Source: Negativicutes bacterium (GTDB lineage: Bacteria > Bacillota_C > Negativicutes > Sporomusales_B > JARLHX01). Taken from it: DNA of 37,508 bases. The notes beneath the pieces were generated by a model. The model searched no databases. It was given only the letters and a program-made list of their open reading frames with translations, and was not told where the DNA came from. The stretch is from assembly GCA_031292015.1 (NCBI GenBank), contig JARLHY010000162.1, forward strand, positions 1-37,508, read 5' to 3'. Below are positions 8,283 to 15,611 of this stretch, piece by piece (the first letter of the stretch is position 1; each line of letters starts with the position of its first letter). Position numbers and translations under genes: made by a program.

Positions 8283-8320
8283 CAGGATAAGGTAGGTAAA
8301 CGTTTATCTACCTTATCCTG
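8283..8320. promoter_or_regulatory. Long palindromic operator of the LacI regulon
   Basis: A 38-bp palindrome with 19-base arms and a single mismatch. The outer arms are CAGGATAAGGTAG and its complement, and the centre is TAAACGTTTA. It lies about 65 bp before the regulator start and downstream of the predicted promoter, so it could act as an autoregulatory roadblock operator or form a strong hairpin in the leader RNA. The centre is shared with 8046-8059, which supports its being the binding site of the protein encoded next to it. Confidence 0.7.
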
Positions 8321-8382
8321 ACAAGCCGGTTCAGTTTGCTGGTTGCTGAGCCGGGGTCGATCAAGAAACAGGCAGGGGAGGC

Positions 8383-9432
8383 GTGGCTACCATACGCAGC
8401 ACGTTGAAGGATATAGCGACAAGGGCGGGGGTTTCCATCGTTACCGTCCACAAGGCAATCTACGACAAACCGGGTATCAGTGAAGAGACCCGTCAAAAGG
8501 TTCTGCGGATTGTTGCCGAGTTGGATTATTCGGTGAATGCCGTGGCCTCTTCCTTAAAGCGGGATGTCCTCAAAATCGCGGTCATTTTCCCGCTGCTGGA
8601 AAATAACCTCAACTATTTTTTTCGCAAGGTGGGGGAAGGGATCGCCGAAGTGGAGCGGGAACTGCTGGATTTCCGGGTTTCGATTCTGAGCTATCCCTGT
8701 GATAAAACCTGGCAGAATCAGGTCGAGATTCTCGAAATTATCCTGGCCCGCGAGGATGTCGACGGTGTGGTGATCTACTGCTGGGACGACACCAAACTCA
8801 ATCCCTACTTTCTTCGACTGCAGGAAAAGGGTATTCCGGTGGTCACCTTTAACTCTGACGCCGTGAATTCCTGCCGGATCGGCTGCGTGACCGCTCCGAA
8901 CGAGCGCACCGGAAGGCTGGCCGCCGAATTTCTCTGCCAGATTGTCCCGCCTGGTGGCGGGCGCATCATGGTCCTCGGCGGGAACCGGATGATGAAGAAC
9001 TTGCGCGAAATTACTTTCGGTTTTTTCAGCTATGTGCAAAAACACCGCCCTGATTTGACGGTGATGGAAATCAACGACTTTGGCACCCTTGAGGACTTGT
9101 CGGCAGAAATGGAACGTGCCTTTGCCGCTTTTGGCGATCTTTACGGCGTGTACTGCAACAGCGCCCGCAACAGTATCCCGCTGTGCGAGGCGCTGAAAAA
9201 GACGGGTCTTGCCGGCAGGATCAAGGCTGTTGCCAGCGACGTTTTCGAAGAGTTGGCGCCGTATCTGGATGAAGGTGTCATTCAGGCGACCATGTGGCAG
9301 GATCCCAAATCCCAGTCGAAAAAAGCAGTGGAAATGCTTTATGAATATCTGACCAACCAGAGAACTCCCAGTGACACTTACACGGTGGGGATCGGCATCG
9401 TCATGTCCAATAATTTTGTTGACTACCTGTAG
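8383..9432 (+). CDS. LacI-family transcriptional regulator
   Basis: About 349 residues. The N-terminal LacI helix-turn-helix covers residues 6-30 (TLKDIATRAGVSIVTVHKAI), followed by the hinge helix NAVASSLKRD and a periplasmic-binding-protein-like effector domain to the C-terminus (SYPCDKTWQNQVEILEIILA, IYCWDDTKLNPYFLRLQEKG). The effector domain resembles those of sugar-responsive LacI proteins. The start is uncertain. GTG 8383 has its AGGGGAGG site only two bases away; TTG 8404 (giving MKDIATRAG) is possible but further from that site. It is divergent from the isomerase-receptor genes and cotranscribed with the downstream TIM-barrel isomerase, making it the likely local regulator acting at the TAAACGTTT sites. 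Confidence 0.9.
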   Translation: MATIRSTLKDIATRAGVSIVTVHKAIYDKPGISEETRQKVLRIVAELDYSVNAVASSLKRDVLKIAVIFPLLENNLNYFFRKVGEGIAEVERELLDFRVSILSYPCDKTWQNQVEILEIILAREDVDGVVIYCWDDTKLNPYFLRLQEKGIPVVTFNSDAVNSCRIGCVTAPNERTGRLAAEFLCQIVPPGGGRIMVLGGNRMMKNLREITFGFFSYVQKHRPDLTVMEINDFGTLEDLSAEMERAFAAFGDLYGVYCNSARNSIPLCEALKKTGLAGRIKAVASDVFEELAPYLDEGVIQATMWQDPKSQSKKAVEMLYEYLTNQRTPSDTYTVGIGIVMSNNFVDYL

Positions 9433-9502
9433 TCGAAGCTTCTCGGAGCAGGGAAGTGCGGGTAAAGCAAAACACAGTATTTGGGTAAAGGGGAATAAGG
9501 CA

Positions 9503-10318
9503 ATGATCAAATTCAGCACCACCATCACCTGTCAATATGACACTTCTTTTTCTCCCTTCTCTGCTGCCGAATACGACCAGGCACTAGACTGGGTGTATAG
9601 CAGCGGTTTCGACGGGGCGGAGCTCTGCATCGCAAACTATGACGGACTTGATGTTAAAAAACTCAAAAAGGATCTGGAGGAGCGGGGGCTCGGCTGTTCC
9701 ACCATTTCCACCGGACAGGCCCGAACCCTTGAGGACATTTCCCTGATCCACGATGACCCCGGTGCGCAGCAAAAGGCCCAGCGACGCATCTTTGAACATA
9801 TTGACGCAGCGGCCGTGCTGGGAAGCAAGGTGACCATCGGACTCTTGCGCGGCCTGGGGGAAACCGGTCGCCTGTCCACGCAGACGAAACTGCTGATGAA
9901 AAATCTTGAGCCGTGTCTGGAGTACGCCCAAAGCAGGCGGGTCGTACTTCTCCTTGAGGCCATCAATCGCTACGAAACGGCGATAATCAACAGCGCCGAG
10001 CAGGCTCTGGCGTTCATCGCCGCCATGGGAGCTCCCGAATGTCTCGGGATTCTCTGGGACGTTTTCCACGCCAATATTGAGGATGATACGTTTGACCAAG
10101 CGATTGACAGCATGGGCGACCAGCTGCAGCATGTCCATCTGGCCGACTCGAACCGCGCTTTTCCCGGCTGGGGCCACATCGATTTTGATTCTGTTTATGA
10201 CCGGCTGAAAGCCGCCGGCTACAGTGAATATCTGTCTTTTGAATGTATAAATCGCCCTTCCGCACAAGTTGTGCGGGAGCAGTCGGCAGGCTTCATTTCC
10301 CGTCTGCGGCGGCGGTAA
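9503..10318 (+). CDS. TIM-barrel sugar isomerase/epimerase (xylose isomerase-like)
   Basis: A 271-residue protein of the AP-endonuclease-2/xylose-isomerase-like superfamily, which includes hydroxypyruvate isomerase, IolE and ketose 3-epimerases. Seen: the metal-ligand series Glu152 (LLEAINR), Asp186 and His189 (LWDVFHANIEDD), His212 (HVHLADSNR) and Glu247 (SFECINR), matching the Glu-Asp-His-Glu metal site of ketose 3-epimerases and hydroxypyruvate isomerases. The start is ATG 9503 with AGGGGA eight bases upstream; an upstream in-frame ATG at 9371 lies inside the lacI gene. It is cotranscribed with the LacI gene (70-bp gap) and followed by a terminator. It probably processes the compound taken up through the divergent receptor; the exact substrate is unknown. 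Confidence 0.85.
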   Translation: MIKFSTTITCQYDTSFSPFSAAEYDQALDWVYSSGFDGAELCIANYDGLDVKKLKKDLEERGLGCSTISTGQARTLEDISLIHDDPGAQQKAQRRIFEHIDAAAVLGSKVTIGLLRGLGETGRLSTQTKLLMKNLEPCLEYAQSRRVVLLLEAINRYETAIINSAEQALAFIAAMGAPECLGILWDVFHANIEDDTFDQAIDSMGDQLQHVHLADSNRAFPGWGHIDFDSVYDRLKAAGYSEYLSFECINRPSAQVVREQSAGFISRLRRR

Positions 10319-10331
10319 CGCCAAAAGGAAA

Positions 10332-10364
10332 CCCTGCACCCCAAAAAAGGGTGCAGGGTTTTTT
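10332..10364 (+). terminator. Rho-independent terminator after the sugar isomerase gene
   Basis: A 10-bp perfect stem CCCTGCACCC / GGGTGCAGGG around an A-rich loop, followed by six T. It separates the sugar locus from the insertion sequence that starts immediately after. Confidence 0.93.
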
Positions 10365-10437
10365 ATGCTTCAGCGAAAACCCCCCGCTATGCGGGGGAGT
10401 TCAAAAAAGGCGAAGCCGTTGTGGTAAAGACAAAAAA

Positions 10438-10494
10438 GCTCTCCTTTGCTTAGAATTGAAGTGATACTGCCTTCAAAACAATGCAAAGGAGAGC
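10438..10494 (+). promoter_or_regulatory. Leader hairpin sequestering the transposase ribosome-binding site
   Basis: GCTCTCCTTTGC (10438-10449) is the exact complement of GCAAAGGAGAGC (10483-10494), which contains the AAAGGAG ribosome site of the transposase at 10501. A second stem TTGAAG / CTTCAA (10456-10461 / 10471-10476) nests inside. In mRNA this would lock away the ribosome site. The same strategy is established for Salmonella IS200 tnpA, where it keeps transposition very low. Confidence 0.85.
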
Positions 10495-10500
10495 GACAGA

Positions 10501-10941
10501 ATGGATGTAAGCCAGGAACATACTAGATGGAACTGCCGATATCATATAGTATGGGCTCCGAAGTTCAGAAGAAAAATCATTTACGGGAAGTACAGAAAAG
10601 AAATTGGGGCGATACTCCGAAAACTGTGCCAGTACAAAGGGATAGAAATAGTCGAGGCAAACGCGTGTATAGACCACATACACATATGTCTAAGGATACC
10701 GCCTAAGTACAGCGTAGCACAGATTATGGGGTATCTCAAGGGCAAGAGTTCGCTGATGATATTTGAGCAGTTTGGTAATCTCAAATATAAATTCGGCAAT
10801 CGCCATTTCTGGTGTAAGGGGTACTACGAAAGCAAGGTCGGTATCAACGAAGAAACCATAAAGAAGTATATTCGAGAACAGGAAGATACCGATAAAATAC
10901 TGGATAACGTGAAAGAACCGGACGATCCCTTTAAGGGATAG
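10501..10941 (+). CDS. tnpA: IS200-family Y1 (HUH) transposase
   Basis: A 146-residue single-strand transposase of the IS200/IS605 TnpA family. Seen: the N-terminal RWNCRYHIVWAPKFRRK, the HUH metal motif DHIHICLRIP (His-Ile-His), the helix YSVAQIMGYLKGKSS, FGNRHFWCKGYY, and the catalytic tyrosine within ETIKKYIREQE near the C-terminus. The length is typical and the frame intact. It nicks and joins single-stranded DNA at hairpin ends. Translation is expected to be repressed by the leader hairpin that encloses the ribosome site. No TnpB/IscB-type accessory gene accompanies it, which defines the IS200 group. Confidence 0.95.
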   Translation: MDVSQEHTRWNCRYHIVWAPKFRRKIIYGKYRKEIGAILRKLCQYKGIEIVEANACIDHIHICLRIPPKYSVAQIMGYLKGKSSLMIFEQFGNLKYKFGNRHFWCKGYYESKVGINEETIKKYIREQEDTDKILDNVKEPDDPFKG

Positions 10942-11060
10942 CCCGGTAATCAATGCAGAAGACAGTATCACGCATCTTGAGGTGCGGCCGGGAAGATGCC
11001 CTTATAGGGCTTGCCCAAACCGCACCTTGAAGGTGCGGTTGTGATTGTTGTGCCGGGGGG

Positions 11061-12413
11061 TTATTTGCGGTTGGCTTCGAAAAATTTCAGGGCGACGTCA
11101 GGGAAAAGGCCGTAGGAGAGAACATCTTCCACCGGGGCGTTCGGATAACCCTTGGCCGCCAGTTCTTCTTTCAATAAAGTCATCTGCGGCGGAATATCGT
11201 CGGCGGGGCGGTGGGTGATGGGTTTCTCGTCACCAAGGATCATTTGCCGGAATTCCTCCGAAATCGGGGCCGGGGTGCGGCCGTACTTGCCGCGGACAAG
11301 GTCTTTGACTTCCTTGGGGATGACCTGGTAACGGCCCAGCATCACGTTGAAGGCCGAGGTCGAACCGACGATCTGGCTGGTCGGGGTGACCAGCGGTGGC
11401 CAGCCAAGTTCGGCCCGCACTTTCGGCATTTCTTCGATAACCTGAGGGTATCTGTCGGCCATGCCCTGTTCCTTCATCTGGTTGAGCATGTTGGAAAGCA
11501 TGCCGCCAGGCAACTGGAAGGTAAGGACCTTGGTGTCGATATCGATGGCGGTGTTAAGTTTAAAGGTCTCGGCCAGATTCTTCTTGACGCCGCGGAAATA
11601 ATCGGCGATGGGGTATAGGGATTCTTTTTTGATGCCGGTGTCGCGCTCATGACCCTCCAGGGCCGCGACGAGGGCTTCGGTGGCCGGCTGGGAAGTGCCG
11701 AGGGCGAAGGGTGACAGGGCGCAGTCCACAATGTCCGCGCCCGCTTCCATGGCCTTCAGGTAGGTCATCGAGGCCATGCCGGCGGTATAATGGGTATGGA
11801 TATGAATCGGTACCTTGATTTCAGCTTTGAGGGTTTTGACCAGGTCGTAGGCGACATAAGGCGCGAGCAGGCCGCCCATATCCTTGACACAGATCGAATC
11901 GGCGCCGCGCTCAACCAGTTCCTTGGCGAGTTTCAGGAATCCTTCGGCATTATGATACGGGCTGATGGTATAAACGAAGCAGCCCTGTACGTGGGCGCCG
12001 GATTCTTTGGCAGCCCGCATGGAAGATTCGAGATTGCGGGGATCATTGAGAGCGTCGAATATCCGCAGGACGCCGACGCCGTTGTCTACAGCCCGCTTGA
12101 CGAATTCAGTCACCACATCATCGGCATAGTGGTTGTAGCCGAGAACGTTCTGGCCCCGCAGCAGCATCATGATTGGGGTTTTTTTGATGTGTTTCTTAAG
12201 GGTGCGCAGCCGCTCCCAGGGATCTTCATTTAAATAACGCAGACAGGCGTCAAACGTGGCGCCGCCCCAGCCTTCCAGTGCCCAGTAACCTACATCGTCG
12301 AGCTGCTCCAGTACTGGCAGCATGTCCGAAGTGCGCATACGGGTGGCGGCCAGGGACTGATGACCATCGCGCAGGACTGTCTCGGAAATTTTCAGCGGAT
12401 TTTTGCTTGACAC
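11061..12413 (-). CDS. Carboxyltransferase subunit (oxaloacetate decarboxylase alpha / pyruvate carboxylase B type), no biotin domain
   Basis: A 450-residue protein of the HMGL-like/PYC-OADA family. Seen: ETVLRDGHQSLAATRMRTSDM at the N-terminus (metal and substrate motif), GGATFDACLRYLNEDPWERL, LLRGQNVLGYNHYADD, CVKDMGGLLAPY with the carboxyl-transfer Lys, HIHTHYTAGMASMTYLKA with metal-binding His residues, and the conserved PYC/OADA domain (FQLPGGMLSNMLNQMKEQG). The C-terminus has no biotinyl domain (no MKM motif), unlike full-length OadA, so a separate biotin carrier is required. Start: GTG 12413 behind GAGGAGGA; the extra 30 upstream codons look like leader. No oadB, oadG or carrier gene is in the window. 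It could belong to a transcarboxylase, an oxaloacetate decarboxylase or a two-subunit pyruvate carboxylase. Confidence 0.88.
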   Translation of the reverse strand: MSSKNPLKISETVLRDGHQSLAATRMRTSDMLPVLEQLDDVGYWALEGWGGATFDACLRYLNEDPWERLRTLKKHIKKTPIMMLLRGQNVLGYNHYADDVVTEFVKRAVDNGVGVLRIFDALNDPRNLESSMRAAKESGAHVQGCFVYTISPYHNAEGFLKLAKELVERGADSICVKDMGGLLAPYVAYDLVKTLKAEIKVPIHIHTHYTAGMASMTYLKAMEAGADIVDCALSPFALGTSQPATEALVAALEGHERDTGIKKESLYPIADYFRGVKKNLAETFKLNTAIDIDTKVLTFQLPGGMLSNMLNQMKEQGMADRYPQVIEEMPKVRAELGWPPLVTPTSQIVGSTSAFNVMLGRYQVIPKEVKDLVRGKYGRTPAPISEEFRQMILGDEKPITHRPADDIPPQMTLLKEELAAKGYPNAPVEDVLSYGLFPDVALKFFEANRK

Positions 12414-12430
12414 GGCGAGTCCTCCTCGTA

Positions 12431-12466
12431 ATACAAAATACAGGGATACAAGAATACTGTATACAA
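12431..12466 (-). promoter_or_regulatory. Three direct ATACAA repeats at 15-bp period, with a TGTATACA palindrome
   Basis: ATACAA occurs at exactly 12431, 12446 and 12461 on the plus strand (TTGTAT on the transcribed minus strand), and the first two 15-bp units are similar beyond the hexamer (ATACAARAATAC). The third overlaps the palindrome TGTATACA (12458-12465). The array lies 18-53 bp upstream of the GTG start of the carboxyltransferase gene, in its leader or promoter. It looks like a regulator-binding array; the regulator is unknown. Confidence 0.45.
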
Positions 12467-12531
12467 TCAAAACCATTTTACCGTATTTTCCCCTGCGCCG
12501 CAATCTCTTGCCGCAAATTTTCCGATTATTC

Positions 12532-13914
12532 TTACTTGAGCTTGCGGGCCAGCAGGAGAGCCATCGGGCCTTCCCCGGTCATGGCCGGAAGCTCAACCTC
12601 ATGGCCGAGCCTTGTCAGCAGGGAATAAACCTGGGGATTCTCCACCGGCGTCTGGCTGGCTGCGGCGTTGCCGTAAGCGTTGACCTGTTCGGTGCCTTCC
12701 TGTGGCGACAGGATCCGGCCCGGCCCGCCCACGCAGCCGCCCTTGCAGGCCATGCCTTCGATAAAGTTGGCGGTTATCTCGCCGCGGCTGATCGCCTCCA
12801 GGGCTTTCTGGCAGTCGGGAATGCCGTCGACTTTTAGGGCCGAGAAACTTTGAGCCCGAAGGGGTACCAGCTTTTCCAGCGTCGTTTCCACCGCTGCGCT
12901 GACACCGCCGGTTCGCCCGTAAACCCGGCCGCCCCAGGAGGCCTGGCTGTTTTCCTCGTCCGGCTGCTCGGCCGGGTCGATTTCCGTCGCCTCAAAGATG
13001 GTGGCAAGCTCCTGGAAAGTGAGAACGAAATCCACGGCTCCTTTCAGTTCAGGCAGCAGAGCTTCTGATTTTTTGGCGACGCACGGGCCGATGAATACGA
13101 CTTTTGCGTCAGGCTGAAGGGTCTTGATGACCCTGGCCGAGGCCACCATAGGTGATACCGACGGCGAAATATGTTCCAAAAGGCGGGGAAACTTGTTTTC
13201 GATCAGCTTGATCCAGACCGGACAGCAGCAGCTGGTGATCAGGAAATCGGTTTCGCTTTTGACATAATGGTCGAATTCGAAGGCTTCTTTGATGGTGATA
13301 AGGTCGGCGTACAGGGCTGTTTCCACCATCTCTTCAAACCCGAGCTTCAGCAGCGCCGAACGCAGTTTGCCGGCGGTGACGTCCGGGCCGAACTGACCGG
13401 CAAAGGCCGGCGCCACCGAGGCGTAGACCGGGTGGGTGCGCTGCCTGAGCAGGTCAATAAGGGGAACGAAGTTGGTTTTGTCGGCCAGGGCGCCAAAGGA
13501 GCAGGCCTGGACGCAGTGGCCGTCACCGAGGCATTTGGTGTGATCAATCCGGACTCTGCCCAGCTCGTCGTGGTTGATGGCCGCCACCGGGCAGGCCGCC
13601 TCGCAGGCCCGGTCTCCCTCGGGGCAGCGGCCGCAGGCGTCAGGGTCGGCGACCATGACCGGCTCGCTGCCCATGCCCATCAGTGCTTCCTGGTCGTGCT
13701 CGCCGATGACGGTGTCGCCGGCGTGGGGTTCAAGGCCCATGGCGATACGAATCTGGTTGGCTACCTGATGACGGGTAGCTTTGTCCTGGAATTCCGCCTG
13801 GACCGCCCGGCAAATCTCTTCCCGCCGCTCAAACAACCTGCCCTCCCAGGCCGCTTTGGCCACCTGATAGAGGATACGGGGCCGGATGTTCAGGTTTTTC
13901 GGCTGTTCATTCAA
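12532..13914 (-). CDS. [FeFe]-hydrogenase-like protein with two N-terminal iron-sulfur motifs
   Basis: About 460 residues. After an N-terminal helical region comes a dicluster ferredoxin segment (Cys94, 97, 104, 108 and Cys128, 134, 138; Asp131 where a fourth Cys is usual), then an H-cluster domain: L1 ITSCCCPVWIKL (Cys229-231), L2 FIGPCVAKKSE (Cys278), L3 EGMACKGGCVGGPG (Cys390, Cys394). All four Cys needed for the H-cluster cubane are present, but L1 has an extra Cys and L2 has Gly-Pro-Cys instead of Met-Pro-Cys, so it is not a canonical group A catalytic enzyme; it resembles the less-studied group B/D types. Likely start: TTG 13914 with GAGGTG six bases before; GTG 13923 overlaps that site. 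It is upstream of, and co-oriented with, the carboxyltransferase gene but separated by that gene's own promoter-like region. Function (H2 evolution, uptake or sensing) is unproven. Confidence 0.85.
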   Translation of the reverse strand: MNEQPKNLNIRPRILYQVAKAAWEGRLFERREEICRAVQAEFQDKATRHQVANQIRIAMGLEPHAGDTVIGEHDQEALMGMGSEPVMVADPDACGRCPEGDRACEAACPVAAINHDELGRVRIDHTKCLGDGHCVQACSFGALADKTNFVPLIDLLRQRTHPVYASVAPAFAGQFGPDVTAGKLRSALLKLGFEEMVETALYADLITIKEAFEFDHYVKSETDFLITSCCCPVWIKLIENKFPRLLEHISPSVSPMVASARVIKTLQPDAKVVFIGPCVAKKSEALLPELKGAVDFVLTFQELATIFEATEIDPAEQPDEENSQASWGGRVYGRTGGVSAAVETTLEKLVPLRAQSFSALKVDGIPDCQKALEAISRGEITANFIEGMACKGGCVGGPGRILSPQEGTEQVNAYGNAAASQTPVENPQVYSLLTRLGHEVELPAMTGEGPMALLLARKLK

Positions 13915-14074
13915 TCTAAGCACCTCACAGACAATGATGTGTTATATGATTACCTTTGCCGGGCAGGGTGAATTTTCCTGGTTCCGTTGTGTCGATTCGT
14001 GTTGCTCTTTTTGGCGGATTTTGTTATTGTACTATTGTGTGTCTAAACCAAGCTATATTTTTAGGGGGAAAACC

Positions 14075-15424
14075 ATGAAAAACACCCGGGAAAACGAGCA
14101 CTGTCTGAAGAAGGATCTGGGCCTCATTGCCACAACCGCGCTGGTTGTCGGCATGGTCATAGGATCAGGAATATTCATGAAGCCAGGCAAGGTAATCGCC
14201 GCTACCGGCGACTCCAGCCTGGGGCTTTTGGCCTGGGGCCTGGGCGGGGTAATCACGCTGGCGGCAGGACTGACCATCGCCGAGCTTGGCGCGCAGATCC
14301 CCAAAACCGGCGGACTGTATGCCTATCTTGACGAAGTTTACGGAAAGCTATGGGGCTATCTGTTCGGCTGGATTCAGACCCTGATCTACGGCCCGGCAGT
14401 CATCGGGGCGCTGGGGTTATACTTTTCCTCTCTGCTTTTGCCCTTTTTCGGCCTCGCCGAGTCGCTGAAGCTGCCGATAGCCATAGCGTCGGTTGTCTTT
14501 TTGGCGGCAGTGAATTCGCTGGGGACAAAATACGGCGGACTGATTCAGTCTGTCGCCACCGCCGGAAAGCTGATACCTATCGCGTTAATCGCTGTGTTTG
14601 GTATGCTGAAAGGGAACGGCCAGGTTCTGGGGATGGCCAGCGGCGCAGGCGAGGCCGCCGGTATGGGCGCGGCTATTCTGGCCACGCTCTGGGCCTACGA
14701 CGGCTGGATCGCGGTGGGATTCGTGGCCGGGGAAATGAAGGATCCGGCCCGCCAGTTGCCGCGGGCCATTGTCATTGGTCTCGGAATTGTAGTTTTGGCC
14801 TATATCTCCATCAATATTGCCATTCTTCATATTCTGCCGGCAGACGAGGTCGTCAGCCTCGGCAAGTACGCCGCCGGCACCGTAGCCGGCACGCTGTTCG
14901 GCGAGTTTGGCGGGCGCCTGATCAGTGTCGGCATTCTTGTGTCAATTTTTGGCACTCTGAATGGGTTTATTTTGACCAGCCCGCGGGTTCCTTATGCAAT
15001 GGCCCTTAGGGGGCAGCTGCCCGCATCCAGACTGTTGTCCAGGACGCACGCGGCCTTCGGGACGCCGATCAACGCTACAATTTTGGAACTCGTCGTAATT
15101 ATCCTGCTGATGACTCTCGGTGATCCCGACCGGCTGACCGACATCGCCATGTTCATTATCTGGGTGTTCTACATCCTGGCCTTCATGGCTGTGTTCACCC
15201 TCAGACGGCGTAACCCTGGCGGGAAGAGGGCGTACAGCGTTCCCGGCTATCCGCTTGTGCCGCTGGTGGCTGTCGCCGGTGCGGCTTATATCGTCATCAG
15301 CACGCTGATCGGCAATCCGACCGATTCCATATACTCGCTGCTTATTACTGCCGCCGGGATTCCGGTTTACTGGCTGGTAAACCGGGGCACCGACAAGACC
15401 GGCGTTTCGGCTGGACTGAAATAA
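14075..15424 (+). CDS. APC-superfamily amino acid permease (LAT/SteT-like)
   Basis: A 449-residue membrane protein with about twelve hydrophobic segments. Seen: the APC/LAT TM1 motif VVGMVIGSGIFMKPG (unwound helix with GSGIF), ELGAQIPKTGGLYAYLDEVYG, and WAYDGWIAVGFVAGEMKDPA in TM6, as in LAT-type exchangers such as the B. subtilis Ser/Thr exchanger SteT. The start is ATG 14075 with AGGGGG six bases upstream; the longer in-frame extension to 13886 overlaps the divergent hydrogenase gene region and lacks a ribosome site. It probably exchanges or imports neutral amino acids; the substrate cannot be read from sequence. It is monocistronic, divergent from the hydrogenase-like gene, and followed by a terminator. 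Confidence 0.9.
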   Translation: MKNTRENEHCLKKDLGLIATTALVVGMVIGSGIFMKPGKVIAATGDSSLGLLAWGLGGVITLAAGLTIAELGAQIPKTGGLYAYLDEVYGKLWGYLFGWIQTLIYGPAVIGALGLYFSSLLLPFFGLAESLKLPIAIASVVFLAAVNSLGTKYGGLIQSVATAGKLIPIALIAVFGMLKGNGQVLGMASGAGEAAGMGAAILATLWAYDGWIAVGFVAGEMKDPARQLPRAIVIGLGIVVLAYISINIAILHILPADEVVSLGKYAAGTVAGTLFGEFGGRLISVGILVSIFGTLNGFILTSPRVPYAMALRGQLPASRLLSRTHAAFGTPINATILELVVIILLMTLGDPDRLTDIAMFIIWVFYILAFMAVFTLRRRNPGGKRAYSVPGYPLVPLVAVAGAAYIVISTLIGNPTDSIYSLLITAAGIPVYWLVNRGTDKTGVSAGLK

Positions 15425-15450
15425 TCTGAAGCAAAAATGAAATAGCTAAA

Positions 15451-15486
15451 AAGACGCAGCGGTTGCGACCGTCGCGTCTTTTTTAT
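15451..15486 (+). terminator. Rho-independent terminator after the permease gene
   Basis: The stem AAGACGC / GCGTCTT continues, past a one-base mismatch, into GCGGT / ACCGT with loop TGCG, and is followed by a T6 run. Confidence 0.92.
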
Positions 15487-15611
15487 GCGTGACATTTGAA
15501 CTATATTTACTTTGTTCGACAAAACGGGGAGGATATTTGGAATAAATTGTTTAATAAAGACAGATATACTTGATTTTTAGCAGCGGTTTCAGCAATTGGG
15601 GAGGAATCGAA

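Larger units (their letters stand above)
10381..11040 (+). mobile_element. IS200-type insertion sequence (IS200/IS605 family)
   Basis: A single-gene IS carrying only a Y1 transposase. The left side has the subterminal hairpin CCCCCGC-TAT-GCGGGGG (10381-10397). The right side has an 11-bp stem with a one-base loop (AACCGCACCTT / AAGGTGCGGTT, 11018-11040). IS200/IS605 elements have no terminal inverted repeats or target duplication and are recognised by such subterminal hairpins, so the exact ends are uncertain by perhaps 20 bp either side. It is inserted between the isomerase terminator and the 3' end of the minus-strand carboxyltransferase gene. It disrupts no gene and appears intact. Confidence 0.85.

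Noticed and set aside
8554..9528. Minus-strand open frame (324 codons) opposite the LacI regulator
   Set aside because: The sense frame has clear LacI motifs; the antisense translation is His/Gln-rich shadow sequence.
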